Below, piece by piece: positions 46,780 through 58,380 of a stretch of DNA of 64,000 nt; position 1 is the stretch's first letter; each line of letters begins with the position of its first letter. A program made the translations under genes and the position numbers. The notes below the pieces were generated by a model. The model made no database searches. It worked only from the letters and a program-made list of their open reading frames with translations, and was not told the DNA's origin. The DNA comes from Paulinella micropora (lineage: Eukaryota; Cercozoa; Imbricatea; Euglyphida), in contig BJOX01000104.1 in the NCBI GenBank assembly GCA_009731375.1, positions 899,970 through 963,969 on the forward strand, read 5' to 3'.

Positions 46780-48512
46780 ACACTGTGGGTACCAACCCAG
46801 TTACGCAAGGCGATCCTTTTAGCCACTCACCGCTCTGCTCTCAACTCACACACGGGAAGGGATAAAATGTCATGGTTTATTTCACGCAGGTTTTGGTGGC
46901 ATGGCATGCAGAATCCATTGCCGACACAGTCGACACATGCGAACACTGCAAGCAAACCAAGACACCACACAACAACGCTCAGAGAGGCCTTTATGGCGAA
47001 TACAAGCTTGTTGAGAACCTATTCGAAACTTTGCATGTTGATTACGTAGGACCGCTACCGCGATCGGAGACCCACAATTATCGGTACATCCTGACAGCTA
47101 TAGACCGCTTCTCGAATTATGTGTTCGCGGTACCAGTGGTGGAAAAGGATGCGGAATCGACATGCGAGGCCCTGGTCGATCATGTCTTCCGATATACCGG
47201 AGTGCCGAAGAATGTGTACAGCGATCGGGGATCGGAGTTTACAAACGAATTCTCCGCTCGGCTGTCCACAGTGTGGGGCTTTAAGTGGAAATACGTAACT
47301 GCATATTCACCAGAGAGCAACGGCAAAATCGAGAGGGTCCATAGACCGCTCAAGGCCGCGCTCCAGCAGTATTGTCGCGATAATCAGCACATATGGCATA
47401 AGGCCTTACCGTCTTTTGTGTTCTCCATGAACAACACCGCATCGAGGGCATTGGGCGGAAAAGCCACGGGCGCTTCCCCCAATCTCCTGGTATACGGGCA
47501 GCACTTGAGGATTCCGGAGGAGCTGGTGTTACCAAACCTCCCGGAAGGGGGCTTTTTGGAGCATGATGAGCTGATGGCCTGTCGCCTACGAGTCATGGCG
47601 GAAGCCAGACACTACGTCATGAAGGCGCGGGAGGCCGAAGAGGCTCACAAACAAAACCAGCAGACGCCGAACAAAGTCAAGTATGAGTCGGGGGAATACC
47701 ATAAAGGGAACTTAGTCTTCCTGTACGTGCCCCAGGTACCCAACTTGGTTAGCGTCAAACTCTTCCCGATGTGGCAAGGCCCTTACACCGTCGTAGAACA
47801 AGTAGGTGCTTTGACATACCGAATACAGGGAAAGGGTAAGACACTAGTAGTACATGTACGGCGGCTGATGCGTTTTAACCCCATGCTGGATCGTAACGAA
47901 ACGATGACGGAAGCGGTACAGAAGCTGGAACACAGTTTACGTCCTCCGCCCAAGCGTCGAGATAAGACGGCCGAGGCGAAAGAGAACCCGACACAACCCT
48001 TGCCGGCCGTAGCCGAGGGGAATGATCCGAATAATAACGAAGCCGAAGAAGTCGCGGCTGAACAAGCCGACGCTTCCGAGGGGGACGTTATCGCGCCCGT
48101 GCCGACCAACCACCTGCAGTCGAAACAGGAGGAGAAGGTTGAACCGGTGCCCAGATGCCCACCAGCTGAATCAAAGCTGAGGTCGGCCGACGACGTGAAA
48201 ACCATGCACTGGCACGTCGGAAAGATATACCTTCTTCGGCCACCAGAGGCACATGTCGGCGACGATTGCCTCAACGATTTCTTCCTCATGAAAGTGAGAG
48301 AATGGGAGCCGCAGACTCGGGTCACGCGCACAAGCAAGGCAATCAAAGCCGAGCCGCCCGTACTGCAATTCTATCGATCACACCAGGACCTCGACGAGCC
48401 GGAATCACGGACTTTTTATCCGGTGTACCGCGACTCCAACCAAGTCGAAACGTTCTGGAAAGGCATCACGGACAAGTCCGAAGGCTACACGCCGTGGCAA
48501 ATACAGGCGTGA
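46780..48512 (+). CDS. Gypsy integrase with long C-terminal extension
   Basis: The zinc domain is H...H (ATHRSALNSHTGRDK) with C...C (DTCEHCKQTK), split by one frame change near 46880. The core in the ORF 46872-48512 has Asp57 (LHVDYVGPL), Asp118 (YSDRGSEF) and Glu154 (NGKIERVHRPL), with 35 residues between the last two, a perfect DD35E. A GPY/F-like module follows (MWQGPYTVVEQVGALTYRIQ, VHVRRLMRFNP). A further ~180 residues are unusual: an acidic linker, then a folded end (HWHVGKIYLLRPPEAHVGDD ... FWKGITDKSEGYTPWQ) that is not a chromodomain I recognise. Confidence 0.85.
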
Positions 48513-49483
48513 CCTAGGATGGTGCTGGATTACCCATTCAATCTACAGCACGGTCGAATCCCCCTACGGCTGTGGGATGAGATAGTAGCCGAGGGCATAG
48601 CGACCCATCTCATCGGGGCACCACCACCACCATCTCATCGGGGCACCACCAGCAGGCAAAGAGGCGCAAGCTAGCCTAGCTCAGCATGCCGTGTGACACC
48701 TCACAAGCATAGTTAACGCGGGTAGTATGCGAGATCCAAAGACCAATACTGGGTAACAACAGTAAGAAACTAGCCATAGGAAAGGGACACGGCTTTGGAC
48801 TCCATATCTGTTAAAATACTACCTAAGTCCATTCTTCTTAGAGATAGCAAAAGAGAGCCTAACATGACATAATACACGGGAAAAGACCCTGCCTTACCAT
48901 CCGTGAGGTGCGACGGCCCTAAAGGTATCTTGACGGGCTAGTAGTTGGTGTTCCACCAGGGGTCGGAATAGCTTCGGGCTAACCACGTTGACGCGCAGCA
49001 ATGCCCGTTGATATGGTTGGCATTGAACATTATACCCACCTCCTCTCGAGTTGCACACCCGCCTTCCGCGGCAATGTCATGAGTGGTGTATGATAAGTTA
49101 TTCCCTACAGAGTGTCTTAGGTATTATGCTCGCTCTTGCTTGCTCTTTGTTTGGATGGAAGGGGCTATAAGGCACCCGACGGCCCTACGTATACACATAA
49201 GCATATCTATACCACTAAGAAATATAACATGTCCCTATTTACATACCGCAAATCGCGCAGTACGGCGAGGGTGGAACACGCGGACAGCAAAGATGACCGG
49301 GGCATGGGTGCACCCGCGTTGTCACGCTGTTGACCAGCGTTTGAAAACGAGCAGAGAGTCGAACACCGACACGAGAACAACACACACATTGCACATTGCT
49401 CGGTGTGCTTGGGCTGACATACAGATATATATATATACATACGAACTCACGGAAATATACGTGATATAGGCACCTGGCGGTGT
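48513..49483. other. Gypsy inter-ORF region, no supported gene
   Basis: 970 bases with only short ORFs. Contains a CATCTCATCGGGGCACCACC direct repeat near 48608-48650. Probably the untranslated region between pol and the third ORF. Confidence 0.5.
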
Positions 49484-51285
49484 ATGTTTGGCACCGAACA
49501 TCTGGTGGAGCAGTATCTCGGATTCCTCCTGGCGTGCGTGGCTTCGGTCCTGGTGATACTGGTAGTACAGCTAGGATTACGGGCGATCGCGGGAGAAGGG
49601 CAACGGCTCCCTCCATTCGCGCGGGATAGTCCGGCCGGAACGACCCCGGCAGCTAGCCCGGTGGCGGACCGGCGTCGCGAAGCGAAGCAGCTGGACGAAC
49701 CAGACCCATCTGAGGCAGCGAACTTCAGGTGCGGTCACATACATACCTCACCAGAGGGGACACCCCACATCACAATGACCACTCCGAGCAGTGGCGCAAA
49801 CAACCTTGCAAGCAAGGGCGCACAGGGAAACGAAACCCTGCAGCGCAACCTTGGCGGTCCCAATACACCGCTCACACCCGCTCAACCTTCAGGTGGCACA
49901 ACTCAGGCTAGTGTTGTGACCACACCGAAATCCCCACGGGGAAAAGCTGAAGTCGAGTCGGAGATGTTGACGACCCCTATGAAGTCATCGGCTGACGAGG
50001 GGAAGGCACCGACTGAGGACAGCAGTACACCTGCATCGCAACACACCGATGAGGACGTCGATCCCGAAGGGCTAAACACCACTCAGCACTCGGGATTTGG
50101 ATGGATCCCAGAAGAAGACGAGAGCCTATATTATGGCGAAGAATTGAGCCTCACGCGGATGGACGCTAGGGAGGAAGCACGCTTGAGATACTGGAAGAAA
50201 GTCGGCGATGAGGATAGACTCAAGCCCGACGCTTACAGTGACAAGCTGAACCCGCCCGAAGAAAAGCGGCCCGATGAGCGGCCACGGCCCACGGAACCGG
50301 CTTACCAGCACCACCGCTGCCCGCCACCGGAACCGACGGCACATTGGGGCAGGGACGAAGTATTCCCCGCGTACTTTTATGCCTCCGACAATATATTCGG
50401 AGTATACGGACCGATCGACCGTCCGATATACGCATATTCGGAACGGGGCCCGGTACCGCCGCGAACGTGGAGGGTCGTAGCACCCGGAGTGCGTAGGCCA
50501 TATCGCATCGACACGGAAACGATGTTGAGAGGTATGGACCTACACCTGAACCAAGACCCAGATCGGGAAAGGGAGGAGTATCAGAAACCGGTGCGCTACG
50601 CGTATGACCCACTGACGCGTAGAGTACACCGGATCTACCCACCTTACCCAGATATCACGGATGCGGAGCGCAGGCTGCGGCTACAATGCCCGGCGCTCGC
50701 ACACACAACCAACGAACGAACGTTCCCATTCACACCGTCTAAGGAGCCGTACCGTATACGATTGGTGGGCAACCAGGTTAATTGGGTCCCAGANNNNNNN
50801 NNNTGAATTGGGTCCCAGATCCGCACTTGTTTGAGGCAAACCCTCGCAAGGTTAACCTGCCACCACCAAAGCCTCCATTCGACGAACGGGGCTTCTCGAA
50901 CTACCTTGACAAAGCGAGGTACGAGCCCACCGAACAGGACAACGTTCTGAGGGTCCAGTGTGAAGGGTCAAAGAAACGCGGGAGAGGATGGGGTCCGAGA
51001 TGCTCGCGGAGATGGCACCTCACGGAAAGAGCGTATGCATCACCAGAGCGATACGGGCCTCACCGATGTCCAGATCACGCATACAACAATGACATCGAAT
51101 TGATATCCTGCGCACAATTACCGCCATGTTTCGGATGGGATGTCCCACACACATGGGGGTCTCGCGACAACCCGTTACCGGGGATCGCTCGATATAAGTC
51201 GATGGATATCAATTCTTACTACAGACTGCTCGAACTTTCGGGTATCCCCTTGCTACCGAGCCTACTACCTTCGGAGCCAACATGA
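49484..51285 (+). CDS. Third ORF of the gypsy element, N-terminal membrane anchor, ~590 aa after gap removal
   Basis: Starts MFGTEHLVEQYLGFLLACVA; residues ~11-31 form one hydrophobic segment (LGFLLACVASVLVILVVQL), then a long Thr/Pro/Ser-rich region, then a more ordered part rich in Tyr, Pro and Arg (YAYSERGPVPPRTWRVVAPG). The 10-N gap at 50794-50803 has AATTGGGTCCCAGA on both sides, 26 bases apart. Collapsing it makes the frame continuous to TGA 51285, with a Cys/His-rich end (CSRRWHLTERAY...HRCPDH). Place after integrase and a signal-anchor recall env-like ORFs of errantiviruses, but no fusion motif or family was recognised. Confidence 0.5.
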
Positions 51286-52174
51286 CCAACCCTGGAACCC
51301 TGGGACCTCGGGGTTGAAGAGAATGTACTCGCGTACTATAGGCAGGTCTTAGGCATACCCAAGCCTCCCCTCCCTATGTAGGCCGCGAGGCATAAGACGA
51401 CGTATACCTGAGCGTTTCCGAGGTGCGCGGCTACGGCAGCAGTATTACGTACGTTTCCAACACGAGCATCGGCTCGCGTGGCTGCTGACGATATACCGGC
51501 AGTTGACGAGGAGCGACGATCCAAAGACATCCCGCATCGCCAACCAGTTAGCCGATCCTGACGAGAACGTTCCGAACACATATCGAGGCCGCGTGAGAGG
51601 CTTCGAACAATGGATCGAACGATTCAGGGCACAGGAATTAGACATGCCAGCGGAAGACCAACCCGCAGGGACATGGAGAAGGCAACCATCATCACCGTCT
51701 ACCGAAGAGGAGTTCATAAACTCCCTCGAGGAAATATACCTCGACGAATAAGCGCATACGCGTTTTGAGACCCAGCCAATGGGTTGTATATATATTCTTA
51801 GACACTTCTACCTTCGCCACAGCGAAGTAGATACTTGCCGGGTGGCAATAAGAAAATGTCTGCAGACAACAAAACCAAATAAACAACGCAGAATACGCCA
51901 ACGGCACCCTTGACACTGGCATAGCGCCCGTTCATCCCTATGATGGACGAGGATGCACGGGGGTATTGAACAATTGAGACCAATGCCTCCCTGTATTCTC
52001 TATTCTCGGGATCACAGATCCTTCGGACGGATTAGGGCCGAGACATATGCAAGGGACGAGGAACCTTAGAATTGCTCGGAGATCTGCTTCAAATCAGATG
52101 CAGACCGCCCAGTAATTTTCGGATCACAGATCCTGAAGACGGCGAAGGGATGGTTTGACTGCGACATGATTAGA
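51286..52174. other. 3' region of the gypsy element with one small ORF
   Basis: A short plus-strand frame at 51503-51751 (EQWIERFRAQELDMPAEDQP ... SLEEIYLDE) ends in TAA and may be a continuation of the preceding ORF in another frame (51286-51502 has stops). The rest shows no gene. Confidence 0.35.
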
Positions 52175-52301
52175 CCGTTGTACGTCTATGGCAGATCGCC
52201 ATAGAAGAGGGGGAGGAGATAGTTCAAAATTCAAATTCAAATTTGAACTCGAAAATCTCCAAACTCAAATTTGCATTTTGTAAGCACCGGACGTACAACG
52301 G
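52175..52301. repeat. 12-bp inverted repeat CCGTTGTACGTC / GACGTACAACGG
   Basis: Perfect arms at 52175-52186 and 52290-52301, enclosing a purine run and TTCAAATTCAAATTTGAA-type AT sequence. Possible LTR-proximal or small foldback structure. Confidence 0.5.
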
Positions 52302-53262
52302 TGATGAAGAGCAAAAACTTAGCGGTCACTCAAGCTACTCAATGGGTTGTCTCCACAGGAGCTGATCACCCAGGAGGAAACGGACCCGGCAAGTGCGCTC
52401 TCATTCATCGATATTTACCAGTCTACCCCTATTTACTACGGTTCCCGTATAAGACGGGGAGCGGGGATTGTAGGCGCAGATAGGTAAATATGCGACCTTT
52501 TCTTATACCCCTATACACAGTGATGTACAGAAGAGCTATATCTCTTTAAGATGTAGTTATATCTGTTTTTATTTATATACTTTTGAGCCGGTTGAAAACG
52601 ATAATATTATGATTCATAACCGGTAATACTTTTTTAAGCCGTATAATATTATCGTTAGGGGTGACACTGGGAAAATGCCTCATTTTCCCTTTTTGGTGCT
52701 TGGCTCTAACAGTCTCCTAAATTTTTCGCCTTACTGGTTTCCTCTCTTTGTAGAGGAGGAAGATTAGGTTATTATCAGAGTGCTGTGGAATTGGAAGGAT
52801 AAATACCCCGGCTTACATTAAATAATATCTTTTGATTATAACCGACAAAAAAAAGCAAAGAGATGAGCAAGGGCACTTGAGGTCCCGCAACCCCGCCCAG
52901 TGTGATATGTATGCATGCATGTATGTATGTATGTATTAATACGTATGTATGTATGTATGTATGTATTAATATGTATGTATGTATGTACGAACGTATGTAC
53001 GCACGTATGTATGTATATATGTATGTATATGAATATGTATATTTATATGTATATGTATATGTGTAACACCAACGGTATACTACATCGTTTTTACGCTATT
53101 GGTTTTTTACGGGAATTCACTAGTGGAAGTGATTCCTTGTTATTAAATGTTTTATAAGATGAATTCTTATTACATTTCCGGTTTGGAACAATAAAATACT
53201 TCCGGTTTTAATATTACTGGCGACATTCATTTTCGCCACGGTTTCAAGAATGAAGAAAGTTT
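52302..53262. other. Non-coding region with inverted repeat and (ATGT)n microsatellite
   Basis: No gene supported. AACGATAATATTA (52597-52609) pairs with TAATATTATCGTT (52644-52656). (ATGT)n with ACGT variants at about 52905-53070. The ORF over the microsatellite is a low-complexity translation. Confidence 0.6.
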
Positions 53263-53470
53263 GACCTATATAAAGACTTTTACCTATATATAGACTTTTA
53301 CCTATATAGAGACTTTGACACGTCAAACTTTTTTATATAAGTCAAACTTTCTTATATATATTAAAGTTTTTACATAAGGTGAAACTTTTTATATGTCAAA
53401 CTTTTTTAATACGTTAAACTTTTTATAGGTTTAAGTTTTGCTATAAGTCAAACTTTTCCAATACGTGACA
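53263..53470. repeat. AT-rich degenerate repeats of GACTTTTACCTATATA and GTCAAACTTTTT
   Basis: Three copies of a 16-base GACTTTTACCTATATA-like unit followed by at least five GTCAAACTTTT units. No coding content. Confidence 0.6.
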
Positions 53471-54295
53471 AGAATATTAATATTATTAATAATAATATTA
53501 ATATTAATAATTCCGGCAAGTAGATGCAATTCAAATTTTCAAAATGTTTTTAATAATATTTCAAGTTTTATTGAAGTTAATAATAACAATTACTAGTAGT
53601 TTAACTGAGCAGCAGTAATATTAGTTGACTATACTCAAACAACTTGAAAAACGAATATATTATTAAAGTTTATTTTCGTTTCATTAATTTTGGGGTATGC
53701 AAGGTCGGTACTGTTGTTTTCTTCTGTCGTTCTTTCTCTTTTATTGTCTGTCTGTCTGTCTATCTTGGCCTTGTTTGTCGCTTGGCGCTGTGTGTGTGTG
53801 TGTGTGTGTGTCTGTGTGTGTTTGTGGTGTGTGTGTGTGTGTGTGTATGTTGTGGTGGTCGTCTCCTTCTTCTTTTATTTTCTGTCTTCTTCTTGCATCT
53901 GCGCCTGCTCTTCCTCCTGCTCCTTTGATGGTCCTCTGTCCTGCTCTTTCCTTATCTGCCTCTCGTTTTCCCTTCTCCTTTCTCCCTTCTTTCCCCCTCC
54001 TTTCTCCGTTTCGCCTTCTCCATCTGCCCCTATCTCCTTTCTCCCTTGAGAAGTTCCTTGTACTTAACCACAATGAGCAATGACTTCAAACGTTTCGTTC
54101 TCAGCCGGTTCTGATCTTTGCGGCTTGTGTAGTGGCTCATTTGAAAGCTCTCATTAAGAGCTTTCTAATGAGCCATAACACAGGTTGTAGATGCAGATAC
54201 TGACTGAAATCAAAGCGCTTGAAGTAATTGTTCGTTGTACTTAAGAAATAGGAATTTCTCTGAATCTTCCCGCCCTCCTTTCTCCATTTTATCGG
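53471..54295. other. Non-coding region with (TG)n and a 43-bp hairpin
   Basis: No gene supported. (TG)n at ~53789-53850 and CT-rich sequence to 54050 give spurious Leu/Val/Cys ORFs. At 54133-54175 TGGCTCATT...AATGAGCCA with GAAAGCTCT/AGAGCTTTC forms a near-perfect hairpin with a 4-base loop, possibly the terminal repeat of the adjacent transposase element. Confidence 0.6.
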
Positions 54296-55029
54296 TCACC
54301 TCCACTGTCGAGCCACAAAGGTGAGATTGGTTGCAAATGCAAACGCTTTGAAAATTTCTTCCCGAAAAGCTCCTGTACCCCTGTGAGCCCGCATCCACCT
54401 CTTCACATTCTAGAAAACCAACTCGCATGGCATGAATTCTGGAAAGTAAGCAGGCAGGCGAACAACTCTCACCCCCACAGCAAGAAGAAGCAGATCCTGA
54501 ACTTCTCGCCATTCCTCCGCGCCGTGAATTTTTGCATTATCTACCATGAGAATATCACCGTCCCCCAAGTGTCCGTGATGAGCTGCATCAACGAGTGATT
54601 CGATATAATCACGACCGTCATTAGATCCCTCCCTCACACTCAACAATACTCCCCCTCTTGGATGCGTTAGTGACGTCATATAGGTAACAATGAAAGCATT
54701 TCTCGCTCGCTCTGTCATATGACGGGCCCTATTCACTCTCTCACCCCTTTCCCCACGACACCACTGCCAACGTGAGCAATCTAGAAACAAAGAAAATGAG
54801 AGACAAAACAGCACTGGCAGATATGAAATGTACCCCAGTTTTCGAAATGGCTTTCATCCAAATACTTCAGACGGGAGGGGTCCTGGTGCGTAACCCAATC
54901 GGCAAAGTCTGCTGCGTATAATAGATTATGGACCGTATATTTCTCTGGGTTGGTAACGCTGGCCTTCTTAAGAGTCCACCACCAAGAACGACGAATTCTT
55001 TCTACTCGCTTCGCCCCGGCACCTCTCAC
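54296..55029 (-). pseudogene. Tc1/mariner-type (DDE_3) transposase with a 53-nt intron
   Basis: Exon 1 on the minus strand ends SRLKYLDESHFENW with the first Asp. A GT-AG intron (54781-54833, 53 nt) separates it from RWQWCRGERGERVNRARHM. The second Asp is in GDILMVDNAKIHG and the Glu in YFPEFMPCELVF, 38 residues apart. Right after ELVF is an in-frame TAG, then the frame continues NVKRWMRAHRGTGAFREEIF to TGA 54296, as expected for the last helix of the family. The N-terminal helix-turn-helix was not found upstream. IS630/Tc1/mariner enzymes cut and paste at TA sites. Confidence 0.7.
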
Positions 55030-55859
55030 GCCTCCGTCTAACTGTTCGGGAGGGAAAACAAAGAGAAAATTTACGTACGACGGCTAGCGTCGACTCCTAG
55101 TACCCAGGTCCAACCCAAATCCCGAAGATGTTGAACAACTGCTGCATCAGTGAGGCCAGGTTCTTGCACAAACACACGTACTGAGAGATGAGATATGATA
55201 CAAAACAATCGCATGGTACCTGATCTCCACATAAAATAACAAGCCCACTCCAGGGGCATTGGGAGAGTGGAATACGTTCTGCCTCCATGCCTGTAACCAA
55301 CTGACATGTAACGGACAAAAAGTTTGGTCGAAAAAAAAAAGGGGAGAGAAAAGAAAAAAAAACACCTGGGTGAAAGTCTGGGTCCAGCGCTTTGGTCTCC
55401 CAGTATCTCGCTTTGCCTCTGCTCACCCCCTGTCCCCACAGTAAGTGAAAACAGGCAGCATGGAGTGGTCAAAAAGTACGGAGTTCTGAGGCAGCTGACC
55501 ATAATTCTGCTTGCTGAAGCTGCGCCCCACTCCATGGACGCATTTGCCAGAACGATCCTTGCTCGTACTCCATCCACCTGTGTTATGGACAAAGTGGGCA
55601 TACGCCTGGACATCTCCCTGTCCACAGTGGACATGTTGGCACACTTCCAAGCTTTGCAAAACTTGGGGTTCTGTTACCCAAAAAGGATTTGCAAACGATC
55701 CGGCCCCAAAAAAGGATTTGCAAACGATCAGGACAAACCTGCCACCGAAGGATGCCGCGGCCGGTGGCATTGAAGTTGGTGGTTTCCATTTTTTTTGCCT
55801 TTTTTTTGAATTTTTTGGGTGTCCTTCCCTCTTTTTATGGGACCACAAGCTGGGAAGCT
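55030..55859. other. Region without a supported gene
   Basis: Several overlapping ORFs on both strands, none convincing. The plus-strand STCVMDKVGIRLDISLSTVD (about 55575-55635) resembles a helix-turn-helix of a transposase N-terminus but is on the other strand from the adjacent enzyme. A GGATTTGCAAACGATC unit is directly repeated at 55685 and 55715. Confidence 0.4.
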
Positions 55860-56310
55860 ATGGTGGACGACTCCGACGACGACGACCAGTCTGTCAACCG
55901 CGAGGAAGACAACCGCGAGGAAGACGACTCAGGATCTGACTCACCCCCACCTGCCCCTGGCTCCCTCATTGCCAGGGGCAGGGCATTTCTTCCAACGAAG
56001 CACTGGAAGGACACACAGGAGGCATGGGGTACTCTTCCTTTTGTTTTGTGCTGTGCTTTCTGTTGATGTCATGTTTGTGCTGTGCAGTGAAGCAAATGAA
56101 ACTGGACAACGTGAAACATGACCCACAATACGATGCCATGTTCATAAACAACGCGGAACCCAGCGGTAACTCTTTGTCTTTCTGTTGCTGTTCATTGACT
56201 CTGTTGTGCTGTTTTGAGGTGTCAAGACCGACATGGTCAAAGTGTTCAGAGCTTGGAAAACCAAACAACGGTTCTCTCTCTCTCTCTCCCTCTCTCTCTC
56301 TCTCTCCTTC

Positions 56311-56401
<91 letters not shown>

Positions 56402-56450
56402 CATTCCCATTCTCTCTCTCTCTCTCTCTTATTCTCTCTCTCTCTTTCTG

Positions 56451-56510
<60 letters not shown>

Positions 56511-56546
56511 CCTCTGAGTCTCTCTCTCTATCTATCTATATATCTC

Positions 56547-56580
<34 letters not shown>

Positions 56581-57105
56581 CATCTATCTATCCATCTATC
56601 CATCCATCTATCCATCCATCCATTCATCTATCCATCCATCTATCTATCTATCCATTTCTCCTCCTCCTCCTGCTCCTCCTCCTTCCCCTCCCTCTCCTTT
56701 CCCCTCCTTCCTTCTACTTTCCTTCTTTCCTTCCTTCTCTTCCCTTCAGTACCTATTTATGTATCTATCTAAGCATCACATTGTCTTGTAGGGAGTTAGC
56801 AGAAAACATAATCAAGTACAGCAAATTGGACCAGAAGATCACCACGCGAGGCAGGCCTCCTGGGGGATACTTCTTGATCGACAGAAACTGCGAAAAGGTA
56901 ACTGCACCCAATCATCCTTGTTTCCAAAAAAAGAAGGCACGAAAAAAAATCTACGTGGCGATCGACGACCTGGAAGCCCAGATGCGTTCCGGATTTGAGG
57001 TAAACCTGCTTGCTTTGCTGGTGTGTTTTCTTTCTGTGTATGTATGTGTGTGCAGGTGTTGTTCAGGAAAATGAGGGAAATACAGCGAACCAGGCAGCAG
57101 GTCTT
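55860..57105 (+). CDS. Putative multi-exon host gene, acidic N-terminus
   Basis: Exons that keep one frame with GT-AG borders can be laid out. E1 is 55860-56028 (MVDDSDDDDQSVNREEDNRE ... KHWKDTQEAW), E2 56088-56165 (KQMKLDNVKHDPQYDAMFIN) and E3 56219-56270 (VKTDMVKVFRAWKTKQ). E4 is 56792-56999 (AENIIKYSKLDQKITTRGRP ... DDLEAQMRSGFE) and E5 starts at 57056 (VLFRKMREIQRTRQQ). Intron 3 (~520 nt) is a CT/CTAT microsatellite. The 3' end is unclear. Basic helical protein with GRPPGGYF; family not recognised. The exon model is inferred from splice signals and frame only. Confidence 0.45.
56272..56720. repeat. (CT)n / (CTAT)n / (CATC)n microsatellite, probably intronic
   Basis: About 250 bases of CT repeats pass into CTAT and CCAT repeats and end in a TCC-rich run. 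The Ser/Leu/Ile ORFs across it are artefacts. Confidence 0.9.
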
Positions 57106-57109
57106 TTGC

Positions 57110-58100
57110 CCCGCTTGTTATCCGGGGACCACTCTTACTTTTCTTTATTTTGTCTGTCTTTACCTTGTATTTTTTTTCATGCTGCCCACTTTTTTTTTTG
57201 TTCGAACTTTCTTTCTTTTTTGCTCAGACTGCTTCCTTTTTTGAATTTATTCATTAATATTGCTTGCTGATGTGTGTGGATGGTTTCCCTTCTTGTTATC
57301 CGGGGATCACTCTTACTTTTCTTTATTTTTTCTGTCTTTACCTTGTATTTTTTTTTCATGCTGCCGACTTTTTTTTTTTGTTTTTTGTTCGAACTTTCTT
57401 TCTTTTTTGCTCAGACTGCTTCCTTTTTTTGAATTTATTCATTACTATTGCTTGCTGATGTGTGTGGATGGTTTCCCCGCTTGTTATCCGAGGACCACTC
57501 TTACTTTTCTTTATTTTGTCTGTCTTTACCTTGTATTTTTTTTTCATGCTGCCCACTCATTTTTTTTTGTTCGAAGTTTCTTTCTTTTTTGCTCAGACTG
57601 CTTCCTTTTTTTAAAATTTATTCATTAGTATTGCTTGCTGATGGTTGTGGATGGTTTCCCCGCTTGTTATCCGGGGACCTCTTACTTTTCTTTATTTTTT
57701 CTGTCTTTACCTTGTATTTTTTTTCATGCTGTCCACTTACTTTTTTTGTTCGAACTTTCTTTCTTTTTTGCTCAGACTGCGTCCTTTTTTGAATTTATTG
57801 TTTAGTATTGCTTGCTGATGTGTGGGTGGTTTTCCTTCTTGTTATTCGGGGACCACTCTTACTTTTCTTTATTTTTTCTGTCTTTACCTTGAATTTTTTT
57901 TCATGCTGCCCACTTTTTTTTGTTGTTCGAACTTTCTTTCTGTTTTGCTCAGACTGCTTCCTTTTTTAAATTTTATTCATTACTATTGCTTGCTGATGGG
58001 TGTGGATGGTTTTCCTTTTTGTTATCCGGGGACCACTCTTACTTTATTTTTTCTGTCTTTACCTTGTATTTTTTTCATGCTGCCAAAAACAAGGAAATTT
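57110..58100. repeat. ~180-bp tandem repeats, about 5.5 units
   Basis: Units begin CTTGTTATCCGGGGACCACT and contain GTCTGTCTTTACCTTGTATT, TTCATGCTGCC and TTGCTCAGACTGCTTCC. Starts at about 57114, 57293, 57479, 57663, 57838 and 58018. T-run lengths vary between units. ORFs in it (CYPG, FLLSGDHSY) repeat with the unit and are unlikely to be protein coding. Confidence 0.85.
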
Positions 58101-58380
58101 GGCATTCAGGACACTGCCCTAACGCAAATGTTTGCGTGAATTCCAAAAAAATTATACCAGCATCAAGATCGAGTCTGGGGCTAACCACCCTGCCGATATG
58201 AGCTCCCAACTCCTCCTGGTTCCTACAAACCATGTTTGATAGTGATGGGGGGCTGCCCACTAGTTTTTTTAGTGTTCGAATTTTTTTTCTTTTTTGCTCA
58301 TATTTGCTCAGACTGCTTCCTTTTTAAAAAAAAAATTCATTTTTGTTGCTGCTGATGTGTGTGTTTTTGTAAGCTCAACC

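Larger units (their letters stand above)
45023..52205 (+). mobile_element. Ty3/gypsy retrotransposon, 5'-truncated, with extra 3' ORF
   Basis: It starts inside the reverse transcriptase, then RNase H, linker, zinc-binding HHCC, integrase and a downstream ORF, in the gypsy order (RT before integrase). GC content is clearly higher than in the neighbouring viral DNA. A polypurine run AGAAGAGGGGGAGGAGA at ~52203-52219 could be the 3' polypurine tract, which would place a 3' LTR after it; no second LTR copy is available to confirm this. Confidence 0.75.

Noticed and set aside
47350-48368. Minus-strand ORFs inside the gypsy integrase
   Set aside because: Antisense shadows of a well-supported DD35E integrase frame.
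48880-49010. Possible rRNA fragment (CCCTAAAGGTA-like, GGGTCGGAATAGC)
   Set aside because: Only short resemblance; no extended conserved rRNA helices nearby.
55071-55634. Minus-strand 187-aa ORF as the transposase N-terminus
   Set aside because: No helix-turn-helix in the right frame and no splice model linking it to the DDE part could be made.
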